Below, piece after piece: positions 1 to 6,456 of a stretch of 64,000 bases of DNA. A program made the translations under genes and the position numbers. The stretch comes from Paenirhizobium naphthalenivorans. Lineage in GTDB: Bacteria > Pseudomonadota > Alphaproteobacteria > Rhizobiales > Rhizobiaceae. Where the stretch lies: NCBI RefSeq assembly GCF_007992095.1, contig NZ_BJZP01000019.1, forward strand, positions 26,742-90,741, in the 5' to 3' direction. The notes below the pieces were generated by a model that was not told the origin of the DNA, made no database searches, and saw only the letters and a program-made list of their open reading frames with translations. How positions within the stretch are numbered: position 1 is the stretch's first letter; each line of letters opens with the position of its first letter.

Positions 1-1
1 C

Positions 2-802
2 ATCCCCCGCGACAAGGTCGTGATCATTCTCACCGGCAGCCAGGGCGAACCACGCGCGGCACTTGCCAAGATCTCTCGTGACGAGATGCGCAATGTGGCG
101 CTGACGGCCGGCGATACGGTGGTGTTTTCCTCGCGCACCATTCCCGGCAACGAGAAGGCTATCATCGAGATCAAGAATGGCCTGATGGAGCAGGGCGTCC
201 ATATCATTACCGATAGTGAGGCGCTGGTCCATGTCTCGGGGCATCCGCGGCGTAACGAACTGCTGCAGATGTACGAGTGGACGCGTCCGCAGATCCTGGT
301 GCCGGTGCATGGCGAAGCTGCCCATCTGATTTCCCAGGCGGAACTTGCCGAGCAGGCCGGGATCAAGAGCGTGCCGCGGGTTCGCAACGGTGATATGCTG
401 CGTCTCGCGCCAGGCCCGGCCGAAGTGATCGACCAAGTGCCGCACGGCCGTATCTACAAGGATGGGAAGCTGCTGGGCGATCTCGAGGAGATGGGCATCG
501 GCAATCGCCGCAAGCTCTCCTACGTCGGCCATGTCGCCATCAATGTCCTGCTGGACAGCCGCCTGGAATTCCTCGGCGACCCGGAAGTTGTTGCCATTGG
601 CCTGCCGCAATACGATCTGGAAGGCGAGGCGATGGAGGATACGCTCTATGACGCCGTGCTTGGTGCGGTCGAAAGCATCCCCCGCACACGCCGCAAGGAC
701 TTGCCGATGGTGCGTGAGAGCATCCGGCGGGCCGTGCGCGGCACGGCAAATGACGCTTGGGGTAAAAAGCCGATTGTCACGGTGTTCGTGACCAAAGTCT
801 GA
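2..802 (+). CDS. rnj: Ribonuclease J, C-terminal part (cut by window edge)
   Basis: The frame is open to the left edge, so only the last 266 residues are visible and the start is outside. They carry the beta-CASP and C-terminal hallmarks of RNase J: FSSRTIPGNE, then HVSGHPRR, then PVHGE, whose histidines help bind the catalytic zinc ions. RNase J is a cytoplasmic 5'-to-3' exo- and endoribonuclease that matures rRNA and turns over mRNA. The metallo-beta-lactamase motif (HxHxDH) would lie upstream. In rhizobia this gene follows the nuo operon and birA and precedes methylmalonyl-CoA epimerase, as here. The family call is firm; RNase Z or CPSF-type relatives are less likely because of the length and the C-terminal domain. 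Confidence 0.95.
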   Translation: MPRDKVVIILTGSQGEPRAALAKISRDEMRNVALTAGDTVVFSSRTIPGNEKAIIEIKNGLMEQGVHIITDSEALVHVSGHPRRNELLQMYEWTRPQILVPVHGEAAHLISQAELAEQAGIKSVPRVRNGDMLRLAPGPAEVIDQVPHGRIYKDGKLLGDLEEMGIGNRRKLSYVGHVAINVLLDSRLEFLGDPEVVAIGLPQYDLEGEAMEDTLYDAVLGAVESIPRTRRKDLPMVRESIRRAVRGTANDAWGKKPIVTVFVTKV

Positions 803-811
803 ATAACCTTT

Positions 812-838
812 GCGGCGAAGCTGGTATAGCTTCGCCGC
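812..838 (+). terminator. Perfect hairpin between rnj and mce
   Basis: Eleven-base arms (812-822 and 828-838, GCGGCGAAGCT and its complement) enclose a 5-base loop. The hairpin starts 9 bases after the rnj stop and ends 24 bases before the mce start. No T-run follows, so it may be a 3'-end protecting structure or processing site rather than a strong intrinsic terminator. Confidence 0.45.
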
Positions 839-862
839 CTATCGTCTTCGAGGGAGTTTGTC

Positions 863-1267
863 ATGCTTGGACGCGTCAATCATATCGCCATCGCCGTTCC
901 GGATCTTGTCTCCGCTACCACATCCTACCGCGATACGCTGGGCGCCCATGTGTCGCAGGCGCAGGCTCTGCCGGAACACGGCGTGACGGTGGTCTTTGTC
1001 GAGTTGCCGAACACAAAGATCGAGCTGCTCGAGCCGCTTGGTGCCGATTCGCCGATCGCTGCCTTCCTCGCCAAGAACCCGGCCGGCGGCATGCATCACA
1101 TTTGCTATGAGGTCGAAGACATCATCGCGGCGCGTGACCAATTGGCAAGCGGTGGCGCACGGGTTCTGGGGAGCGGAGAGCCGAAAACCGGCGCCCATGG
1201 CAAACCGGTGCTCTTCCTGCACCCCAAGGACTTCCACGGCACCTTGATCGAGCTCGAGCAGGTCTGA
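863..1267 (+). CDS. mce: Methylmalonyl-CoA epimerase
   Basis: A 134-residue single-domain protein of the vicinal oxygen chelate (glyoxalase) fold that interconverts (R)- and (S)-methylmalonyl-CoA between propionyl-CoA carboxylase and methylmalonyl-CoA mutase. The metal ligands are recognisable: His7 in NHIAIAVPD, His78 or His79 in MHHICYEV and Glu130 in TLIELEQ. A GAGGGAG ribosome site lies just before the ATG. The 60-base gap to rnj holds a strong hairpin. The neighbouring RNase J and DUF1467 genes are the usual rhizobial neighbours of mce. Confidence 0.93.
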   Translation: MLGRVNHIAIAVPDLVSATTSYRDTLGAHVSQAQALPEHGVTVVFVELPNTKIELLEPLGADSPIAAFLAKNPAGGMHHICYEVEDIIAARDQLASGGARVLGSGEPKTGAHGKPVLFLHPKDFHGTLIELEQV

Positions 1268-1365
1268 CCTCACACCACTTGCGATTTGCGCCAGGCGGAC
1301 GGTGACCCTATAAGAGCTCCGAGCTTGGCGCGTTGCTGCGCCGGTCAGCCGGAGGAGCCCCAAAG

Positions 1366-1635
1366 ATGCCCATTCTTTCCTTTTTCGCGATCTATTTTGT
1401 CATTTGGTGGCTCACGCTCTTTGCCGTTCTGCCGATCGGCATGAAGACCCAGGCCGAGGCGGAAGAGGTTGTTCCGGGCAGCATCGAGAGCGCGCCGGCG
1501 CGCTTTCGCGGCGGCAGGGTCGTGTTCATCACCACTCTCATTTCCGCCATCATCTACGGCGGGTGGTATGTCGCCACCGGCTACCTTGGCATCGGCCTTG
1601 ACAGCCTCCCCAATTTTGTTCCGAAATTCGACTGA
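1366..1635 (+). CDS. DUF1467 family small membrane protein
   Basis: An 89-residue protein beginning MPILSFFAIYFVIWW. It has two hydrophobic segments, about residues 3-22 and 50-70, joined by an acidic loop (QAEAEEVVPGS). The start is fixed by a GGAGGAG ribosome site about 9 bases upstream of the ATG; an in-frame upstream TTG at 1333 lacks one. The pattern, the length and the place between mce and proS match DUF1467, a family of unknown function common in alphaproteobacteria. Probably co-transcribed with mce. Confidence 0.8.
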   Translation: MPILSFFAIYFVIWWLTLFAVLPIGMKTQAEAEEVVPGSIESAPARFRGGRVVFITTLISAIIYGGWYVATGYLGIGLDSLPNFVPKFD

Positions 1636-1765
1636 GACGCCGCGGACGGGAGGCGGAAAGCATTGGCGCTGCGCCTGAATCTGTTTCTGCGGCAGTCTCT
1701 TCAAGATATTGTTTTTTGATGGAAATCTTGATGTCCCGGCGCTGCGCTGGAAGACTTCGGAAAGC

Positions 1766-1793
1766 AAAAAAAAACAAGGTCCGAAGACCTTGT
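1766..1793 (-). terminator. Rho-independent terminator of the minus-strand small RNA
   Basis: On the minus strand a perfect 8-base stem (ACAAGGTC / GACCTTGT) closes a stable TTCG tetraloop and is followed at once by nine T residues (1766-1774 on the plus strand are all A). No minus-strand protein gene ends here, so it must end a non-coding transcript. Confidence 0.85.
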
Positions 1794-1912
1794 TCAATTA
1801 TCGCGTGATCCTTCACCAATTAAGGGGCTGCGAACGAGCGCGCCTAAGATCTGATCCTCCCAAGACTTGACCGCGAATTCGACAAGAATTTGAGCTCCTT
1901 GCCTCTTTTGTG
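1766..1912 (-). ncRNA. Probable trans-acting small RNA, alpha-r9 (Smr9C)-like
   Basis: The gap between the DUF1467 gene and proS contains a complete minus-strand transcription unit: a promoter-like pair at 1919-1946, about 147 bases without a plausible reading frame, and a textbook terminator at 1766-1793. From established knowledge, the Sinorhizobium meliloti small RNA Smr9C, founder of the alpha-r9 family, lies next to proS and is about this length. Family membership is inferred from place, strand and size; I have not aligned the sequence. The 5' end is estimated from the -10 box. Confidence 0.65.
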
Positions 1913-1918
1913 GGCCGA

Positions 1919-1946
1919 AGTTAGCCCAACTTGTGCGCTTTGTCAC
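1919..1946 (-). promoter_or_regulatory. Probable sigma-70 promoter of the small RNA
   Basis: On the minus strand GTGACA (1946-1941) is separated by 16 bases from CTAACT (1924-1919). This is close to the rhizobial CTTGAC / CTATAT housekeeping pattern. It would start a transcript near 1912, about 147 bases before the terminator ends. Confidence 0.45.
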
Positions 1947-1968
1947 CCCATTTTTTGCATATATGCTA
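1940..1968 (+). promoter_or_regulatory. Possible proS promoter
   Basis: On the plus strand TTGTCA (1940-1945) stands 17 bases before ATGCTA (1963-1968). It overlaps the small RNA promoter on the other strand, so the two transcripts would diverge from one short segment and leave proS a leader of about 230 bases. Weak matches; tentative. Confidence 0.25.
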
Positions 1969-2206
1969 CAGTCTCTCCAAAAAAATCACGTGGTTCCAAA
2001 TGTCGCAGGCGAGGCGATGCGGCCGGCGTGTGGCTGTCGCTGCGCCACGTTCCGCCGTGCCATGCGACGCGCCTGTGGGTGATCAACTGGCCGGGCGCAG
2101 GCGGGTTTTCTTCGCGCAGGGAAACCGCTATGAACGCTTCGAGAAAACACCTTCGTCACGGCTGATTCCGCTGCTCTCGCGGAATCCACAACTGTTGGAA
2201 CCTGTT

Positions 2207-3529
2207 ATGCGTCTTTCGCGCTATTTCATGCCGATCCTCAAGGAAAATCCCAAGGAAGCGGAGATCGTCTCCCACCGTCTGATGCTGCGTGCGGGTATGA
2301 TCCGCCAGCAGTCGCAGGGGATCTATTCCTGGCTGCCACTCGGCAAACGCGTGCTTGACAAGGTCAATGGCATCATCCGCGAAGAGCAGAACCGGGCTGG
2401 CGCGATAGAACTCTCGATGCCGACCATACAGTCCGCCGAGCTATGGCAGGAAAGCGGCCGTTATGAAGACTACGGCAAGGAAATGCTGCGTATCAAGGAC
2501 CGTCAGGACCGGCCCATGCTCTATGGTCCGACGAATGAGGAAATGATCACCGACATTTTCCGTTCGTCCGTCAAGTCCTACAAGAGCCTGCCGCTCAACC
2601 TCTACCACATTCAGCTGAAGTTCCGCGATGAGATCCGTCCGCGTTTCGGCACGATGCGCTCGCGGGAATTCATGATGAAGGATGCCTATTCCTTCGATCT
2701 GACGCAAGCGGATGCGATCCACTCCTACAACAAGATGTTCGCCGCTTATCTGCGCACTTTCGCCCGTCTTGGCCTGCGCGCCATACCGATGCGTGCCGAC
2801 ACCGGCCCGATCGGCGGCAACCACAGCCATGAGTTCATTATCCTGGCCGAAACCGGCGAGTCGGAAGTCTTCAGCCACAAGAGCTTTGTCGATTTCGACA
2901 TTCCGTCCGCAGATACAGATTTCGACGACGTCGCAGGTCTCCAGGCGATCTTCGATAAGTGGACGTCGGTCTATGCGGCAACCTCGGAAATGCATGACGA
3001 GGCGGCCTTCGACGCCATTCCCGAAGCCGATCGCCTCTCTGCCCGCGGTATCGAGGTCGGTCACATCTTTTATTTCGGGACGAAATACTCAGAGCCCATG
3101 GGCGCCAAGGTCCAAGGTCCGGACGGCAAGGAGCACCTTGTCCACATGGGATCCTACGGCATCGGCCCGACCCGCCTTGTTCCCGCCATCATCGAAGCCT
3201 CGCATGACGAGAATGGAATCATCTGGCCGGATTCGGTCGCACCGTTCGACTGCGTCATCATCAACATGAAGGCGGGGGATGCGGCTTGCGACGCCGCTTG
3301 CGATCGGCTGTACGCTGCACTGACCAAGGCCGGCAAGGACGTGCTCTACGACGACACGGACGACCGTGCCGGCACCAAGTTCGCCACCGCAGACCTGATC
3401 GGTGTTCCGATGCAGGTCATCGCCGGTCCCCGGTCGGTCGCCAGCGGCGAAATCGAGATCAAGGACCGTAAGACCGGTGCTCGCGAGACGATGACGATCG
3501 AGGCTGCCATCAACAAGCTGGTCGGGTAA
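2207..3529 (+). CDS. proS: Prolyl-tRNA synthetase, short alphaproteobacterial type
   Basis: A 440-residue class II aminoacyl-tRNA synthetase that charges tRNA-Pro with proline in the cytoplasm. The start [19 protein letters not shown] is the conserved N-terminus of the alphaproteobacterial enzyme, so the 92 codons of open frame upstream are not coding. Class II motif 2 is visible around [18 protein letters not shown], and the C-terminal anticodon-binding domain occupies the last 100 or so residues. The 440-residue size reflects absence of the editing insertion found in the 570-residue E. coli type. It precedes lolC by 21 bases and probably shares its transcript. Confidence 0.97.
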   Translation: MRLSRYFMPILKENPKEAEIVSHRLMLRAGMIRQQSQGIYSWLPLGKRVLDKVNGIIREEQNRAGAIELSMPTIQSAELWQESGRYEDYGKEMLRIKDRQDRPMLYGPTNEEMITDIFRSSVKSYKSLPLNLYHIQLKFRDEIRPRFGTMRSREFMMKDAYSFDLTQADAIHSYNKMFAAYLRTFARLGLRAIPMRADTGPIGGNHSHEFIILAETGESEVFSHKSFVDFDIPSADTDFDDVAGLQAIFDKWTSVYAATSEMHDEAAFDAIPEADRLSARGIEVGHIFYFGTKYSEPMGAKVQGPDGKEHLVHMGSYGIGPTRLVPAIIEASHDENGIIWPDSVAPFDCVIINMKAGDAACDAACDRLYAALTKAGKDVLYDDTDDRAGTKFATADLIGVPMQVIAGPRSVASGEIEIKDRKTGARETMTIEAAINKLVG

Positions 3530-3550
3530 TTTCCCGAGCGAGGAGACAAA

Positions 3551-4858
3551 ATGACGAATGCAGCCTCCGCCAACGAGACGGCCGCACCGGACGCCGGCAA
3601 GGCCGCCCGGCCGTTCTCCGCATTCGAGCGCATGGTCGCCTGGCGCTATCTGCGCGCTCGGCGGAAGGAGGCATTCATCTCGGTCATCGCCGGTTTCTCC
3701 TTCGTTGGCATCATGCTCGGTGTGGCGACGCTGATCATCGTCATGGCGGTGATGAACGGCTTTCGTACCGAACTCATCACGCGAATCCTTGGCATCAACG
3801 GTCATATGATCGTCCAGCCCGTCGATGGTCCGCTGGACAATTACGCGGAGCTGGCGACGAAGTTCTCTGCCGTTCCCGGTGTTACCATGGCGCTGCCGCT
3901 CGTCGAGGGGCAGACGCTGGCCTCCGGCAGGGCGGGCGCGGGAACCGGCGCACTGGTGCGCGGCATCCGCTCCGAGGATCTGACCAAGTTAACGACCGTT
4001 TCGAACAATATTCGCGCCGGTGACCTGGTCGGCTTTGCCGCCGGGCAGGGGGTTCTGATTGGCTCGCGCATGGCGGCGGATCTTGGTATCACGGCCGGCG
4101 ATATGATCACCCTCGTTTCGCCGGAAGGCGACGTCACCCCGCTTGGCGTCAATCCGCGCGTCAAGGCCTATCCTGTCTCGGGTGTGTTCGAGATCGGCAT
4201 GTCGGAATATGACGCGTCGATCATCTATATGCCGCTGGAGGAAGCGCAGCTCTATTTCAACGCCGAAGGACTGGTACAGTCGATCGAGCTGTTCGTCTCC
4301 GATCCAGATGCGATCGATGAGATGCGGCCGAAGATTGAGGAAGCTGCCGGCCGGCAGATCTTCATCACCGACTGGCGCCAGCGCAACCAGACCTTCTTCT
4401 CCGCTCTGCAGGTGGAGCGCAATGTCATGTTCATGATCCTGACGCTGATCGTGCTGGTCGCCGCGCTGAACATCATTTCCGGGCTCATTATGCTGGTGAA
4501 GGACAAGTCGAGCGATATTGCGATCCTGCGCACCATGGGAGCCAGTGCCAATGCCATCATGCGCATCTTCTTCATGACGGGGGCGGCAATCGGTACGGCC
4601 GGGACCTTCACCGGCGTCTTGCTCGGGGTCATCGTCTGCATCAACATCGAATCGATCCGCAGTTTCTTCTCCTGGGTTTCGGGCACTGTTCTGTTCGACC
4701 CGCAACTCTACTTCCTCAGCAAATTGCCCGCCGACATGAACCTCGGCGAGACGGTGTCCGTCGTCGTCATGGCGCTCGGCCTTTCCTTCCTGGCGACGAT
4801 CTTCCCGGCCTGGCGTGCTTCGCGCCTCGATCCAGTCCAGGCCCTGCGCTACGAATAA
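3551..4858 (+). CDS. lolC: Lipoprotein-releasing ABC transporter permease (LolC/LolE type)
   Basis: A 435-residue inner-membrane permease that, with LolD, extracts outer-membrane lipoproteins and hands them to LolA. The order is typical: a cytoplasmic N-terminal segment, transmembrane helix 1 near residues 45-68, a periplasmic MacB-like domain to about 290, then three FtsX-type helices near 293-315, 340-365 and 400-425. It ends with RASRLDPVQALRYE, the conserved FtsX C-terminus. The start is set by a GAGGAG site 7 bases upstream. Only one permease gene accompanies lolD, as in many alphaproteobacteria, so it may act as a homodimer. Confidence 0.95.
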   Translation: MTNAASANETAAPDAGKAARPFSAFERMVAWRYLRARRKEAFISVIAGFSFVGIMLGVATLIIVMAVMNGFRTELITRILGINGHMIVQPVDGPLDNYAELATKFSAVPGVTMALPLVEGQTLASGRAGAGTGALVRGIRSEDLTKLTTVSNNIRAGDLVGFAAGQGVLIGSRMAADLGITAGDMITLVSPEGDVTPLGVNPRVKAYPVSGVFEIGMSEYDASIIYMPLEEAQLYFNAEGLVQSIELFVSDPDAIDEMRPKIEEAAGRQIFITDWRQRNQTFFSALQVERNVMFMILTLIVLVAALNIISGLIMLVKDKSSDIAILRTMGASANAIMRIFFMTGAAIGTAGTFTGVLLGVIVCINIESIRSFFSWVSGTVLFDPQLYFLSKLPADMNLGETVSVVVMALGLSFLATIFPAWRASRLDPVQALRYE

Positions 4859-4870
4859 GGACACCGCTTC

Positions 4871-5560
4871 ATGTCTTCTGATACCGTACTTTCGCTTTCG
4901 GGCATCGACCGCCGCTATGGCCAGGGTGAGACGCTGCTTGCGATTCTCAAGGGCGCCAATTTCAGTCTCAGGAGCGGCGAGACCGTCGCTCTGGTCGCAC
5001 CTTCCGGCACGGGGAAATCCACGCTGCTGCATATCGCAGGTCTACTGGAGCACCCGGATGCCGGCGAGGTAACGCTCGGCGGGCAGGCCTGTCAGGATCT
5101 TTCCGACGAGCGCCGCACGGCGATCCGTCGGAATTCTGTCGGCTTCGTCTACCAGTTCCACCACTTGCTGCCGGAATTCTCAGCGCTGGAAAATATCATG
5201 ATGCCGCAGCTCATTGCCGGCCTGTCGCGCGAGGAGGCTCGTGAGCGGGCCGCCCAATTGCTCGACTATATGCGCATCGGCCACCGCGGGGAGCATCGTC
5301 CGGCGGAGCTTTCCGGCGGCGAGCAGCAGCGCGTTGCAATCGCCCGCGCGGTGGCCAATGCGCCACTTGTGCTGCTAGCTGATGAGCCGACCGGCAATCT
5401 CGATCCAGAGACGGCCTCCTATGTTTTCTCTGCACTGGAGGCCCTTGTGCGCCAGTCGGGTCTTGCGGCGCTGATCGCCACCCATAACCACGACATCGCG
5501 CGGCGGATGGATCGCTGCGTGACGCTGGTCGACGGGCAGATCGTGGATTATCAGATCTGA
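4871..5560 (+). CDS. lolD: Lipoprotein-releasing system ATP-binding protein
   Basis: A 229-residue ABC ATPase powering lipoprotein release by the upstream permease, 12 bases away. Walker A is APSGTGKST at about residues 43-51 (an alanine stands where glycine is usual at the first position), followed by the signature LSGGEQQR and Walker B VLLADEP. The H-loop histidine is in LIATHNHD. This is the MacB/LolD subfamily. Confidence 0.95.
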   Translation: MSSDTVLSLSGIDRRYGQGETLLAILKGANFSLRSGETVALVAPSGTGKSTLLHIAGLLEHPDAGEVTLGGQACQDLSDERRTAIRRNSVGFVYQFHHLLPEFSALENIMMPQLIAGLSREEARERAAQLLDYMRIGHRGEHRPAELSGGEQQRVAIARAVANAPLVLLADEPTGNLDPETASYVFSALEALVRQSGLAALIATHNHDIARRMDRCVTLVDGQIVDYQI

Positions 5561-5563
5561 ATT

Positions 5564-5600
5564 AGAGCGTTTCCAGCAAAAGTGTGTAGCGGTTTTCGCC
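5564..5600. repeat. Rhizobial intergenic repeat, copy 1
   Basis: The segment AGAGCGTTTCCAGCAAAAGT followed by GTGTAGCGGTTTT starts 3 bases after the lolD stop. The same block, with two changes, recurs at 12783-12816. Such AGCAAAA-TGTG-AGCGGTTTT blocks are scattered between genes in Rhizobium and Agrobacterium chromosomes; I know of no assigned function. Confidence 0.6.
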
Positions 5601-5622
5601 GGTCTAGGTGGATGGCGTAGGC

Positions 5623-5927
5623 CTACTCAAGACCACCGGGTTTGTCGCCGATGTCGTCGGTCCAGCCCTCGACGGTCACCGATCTTGGGTCGACGCCGCG
5701 GGACGCGTCGTTTCTCTTCATCTTGCCGGTCGTTAGATTGTAGTCACAACTGCCTCCGGCCTCGGGTCGGGTGTGTCGTAGAAGGAATAGGTGTAGCCAG
5801 CGGCGATGAAGCGACCCTCGCCACAGGTGAGCGTCGGCGTCTGTTCCCAGCGGTTCCTGCCGATGCCGAAGTTCTGCGACGTTACCGCGATTGAGCCGTT
5901 TGCCAAGGCGCGGATCGCTGGGCCTGA
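5623..5927 (-). pseudogene. Decayed gene of unknown function, frameshifted
   Basis: Two adjoining minus-strand frames read like one protein. The first frame (about 5927-5760) gives AIRALANGSIAVTSQNFG and continues to GRFIAAGYTYSFYDTPDPRP. It then stops, and the next frame continues GGSCDYNLTTGKMKRND to the end WTDDIGDKPGGLE. Joining them near 5750-5765 needs a single frameshift and gives a smooth sequence. A further break seems to lie upstream, towards 6060, because neither frame stays open with a credible start. I do not recognise the family. The segment sits between the repeat and the SOS promoter and is probably an old remnant. Confidence 0.45.
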
Positions 5928-6180
5928 CCGGAGGTGCCGATGTCCGCATCATCGCCGACGGCTGCGGCAAGCGGCGCCAGATCCTGTTCCTGTCACCGGA
6001 CGCAGCCGAGGTCATCCGCCGGCGGGAAGTCCTCCGCCGCGAATGGCACCGCCGGCGTTGCCGTCCGTATTACCAGAAATTCCAGCCTTGCGACTGTGCG
6101 GCACTTCCAATCGAACTTGGTTGGTCAGCGTGTATCAATTGGACCTGGATGTCACCACTATACCCAAACCAAATTTGGTG

Positions 6181-6209
6181 TTGACGATAGAACAAAAATA
6201 GAACATAAA
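6181..6209 (+). promoter_or_regulatory. SOS-type promoter of the 28-residue peptide gene
   Basis: TTGACG (6181-6186), a 17-base spacer and CATAAA (6204-6209) form a good sigma-70 promoter. The LexA box lies entirely in the spacer and touches the -10 box, the classic arrangement for tight repression. Confidence 0.6.
6190..6204. promoter_or_regulatory. LexA binding site (SOS box), GAAC-N7-GAAC
   Basis: GAAC AAAAATA GAAC is an exact match to the direct-repeat LexA operator of alphaproteobacteria (GTTC-N7-GTTC or its complement). It lies 32 bases upstream of the small gene at 6237. A second perfect box stands before dinB at 12651-12665, which supports this reading of the operator in this genome. 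Confidence 0.8.
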
Positions 6210-6236
6210 GGATACATAACGAGTAGGGAGATAGCC

Positions 6237-6323
6237 ATGACCGAAATTCTTCGTGACGTTGCAGCATTCGCCTCGATTTCCATGTTCGTCGCCAGCCTCT
6301 CGGTGATCATGCTGGCACTCTGA
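6237..6323 (+). CDS. 28-residue SOS-controlled membrane peptide (SidA/TisB-like in logic)
   Basis: A short frame, ATG to TGA, coding for 28 residues. Residues 1-7 (MTEILRD) are polar and residues 8-28 form one uninterrupted apolar segment rich in Ala, Ser, Val, Ile and Met, enough for a single transmembrane helix. A GGGAG ribosome site lies 6 bases upstream, and a sigma-70 promoter with an embedded perfect LexA box precedes it. From established knowledge, Caulobacter SidA (29 residues, inner membrane, inhibits division through FtsW/FtsN) and E. coli TisB (29 residues, depolarises the membrane) are LexA-controlled peptides of this size. I infer an SOS-induced checkpoint or membrane-active peptide; homology to either is not claimed. 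It could also be a leader for dnaE, 133 bases downstream. Confidence 0.6.
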   Translation: MTEILRDVAAFASISMFVASLSVIMLAL

Positions 6324-6456
6324 CTTGCGCCAAACGCGGCCTCCGCTCTCTGCAAAACTGTAGAGATTGCGACAGCTGCCCAAACTGTTCTGGACTTCCC
6401 CTCCCGCACGGTGGAAAATCGCATGCGATTCAGATGCGTGACGGGGATTGAGTTCG

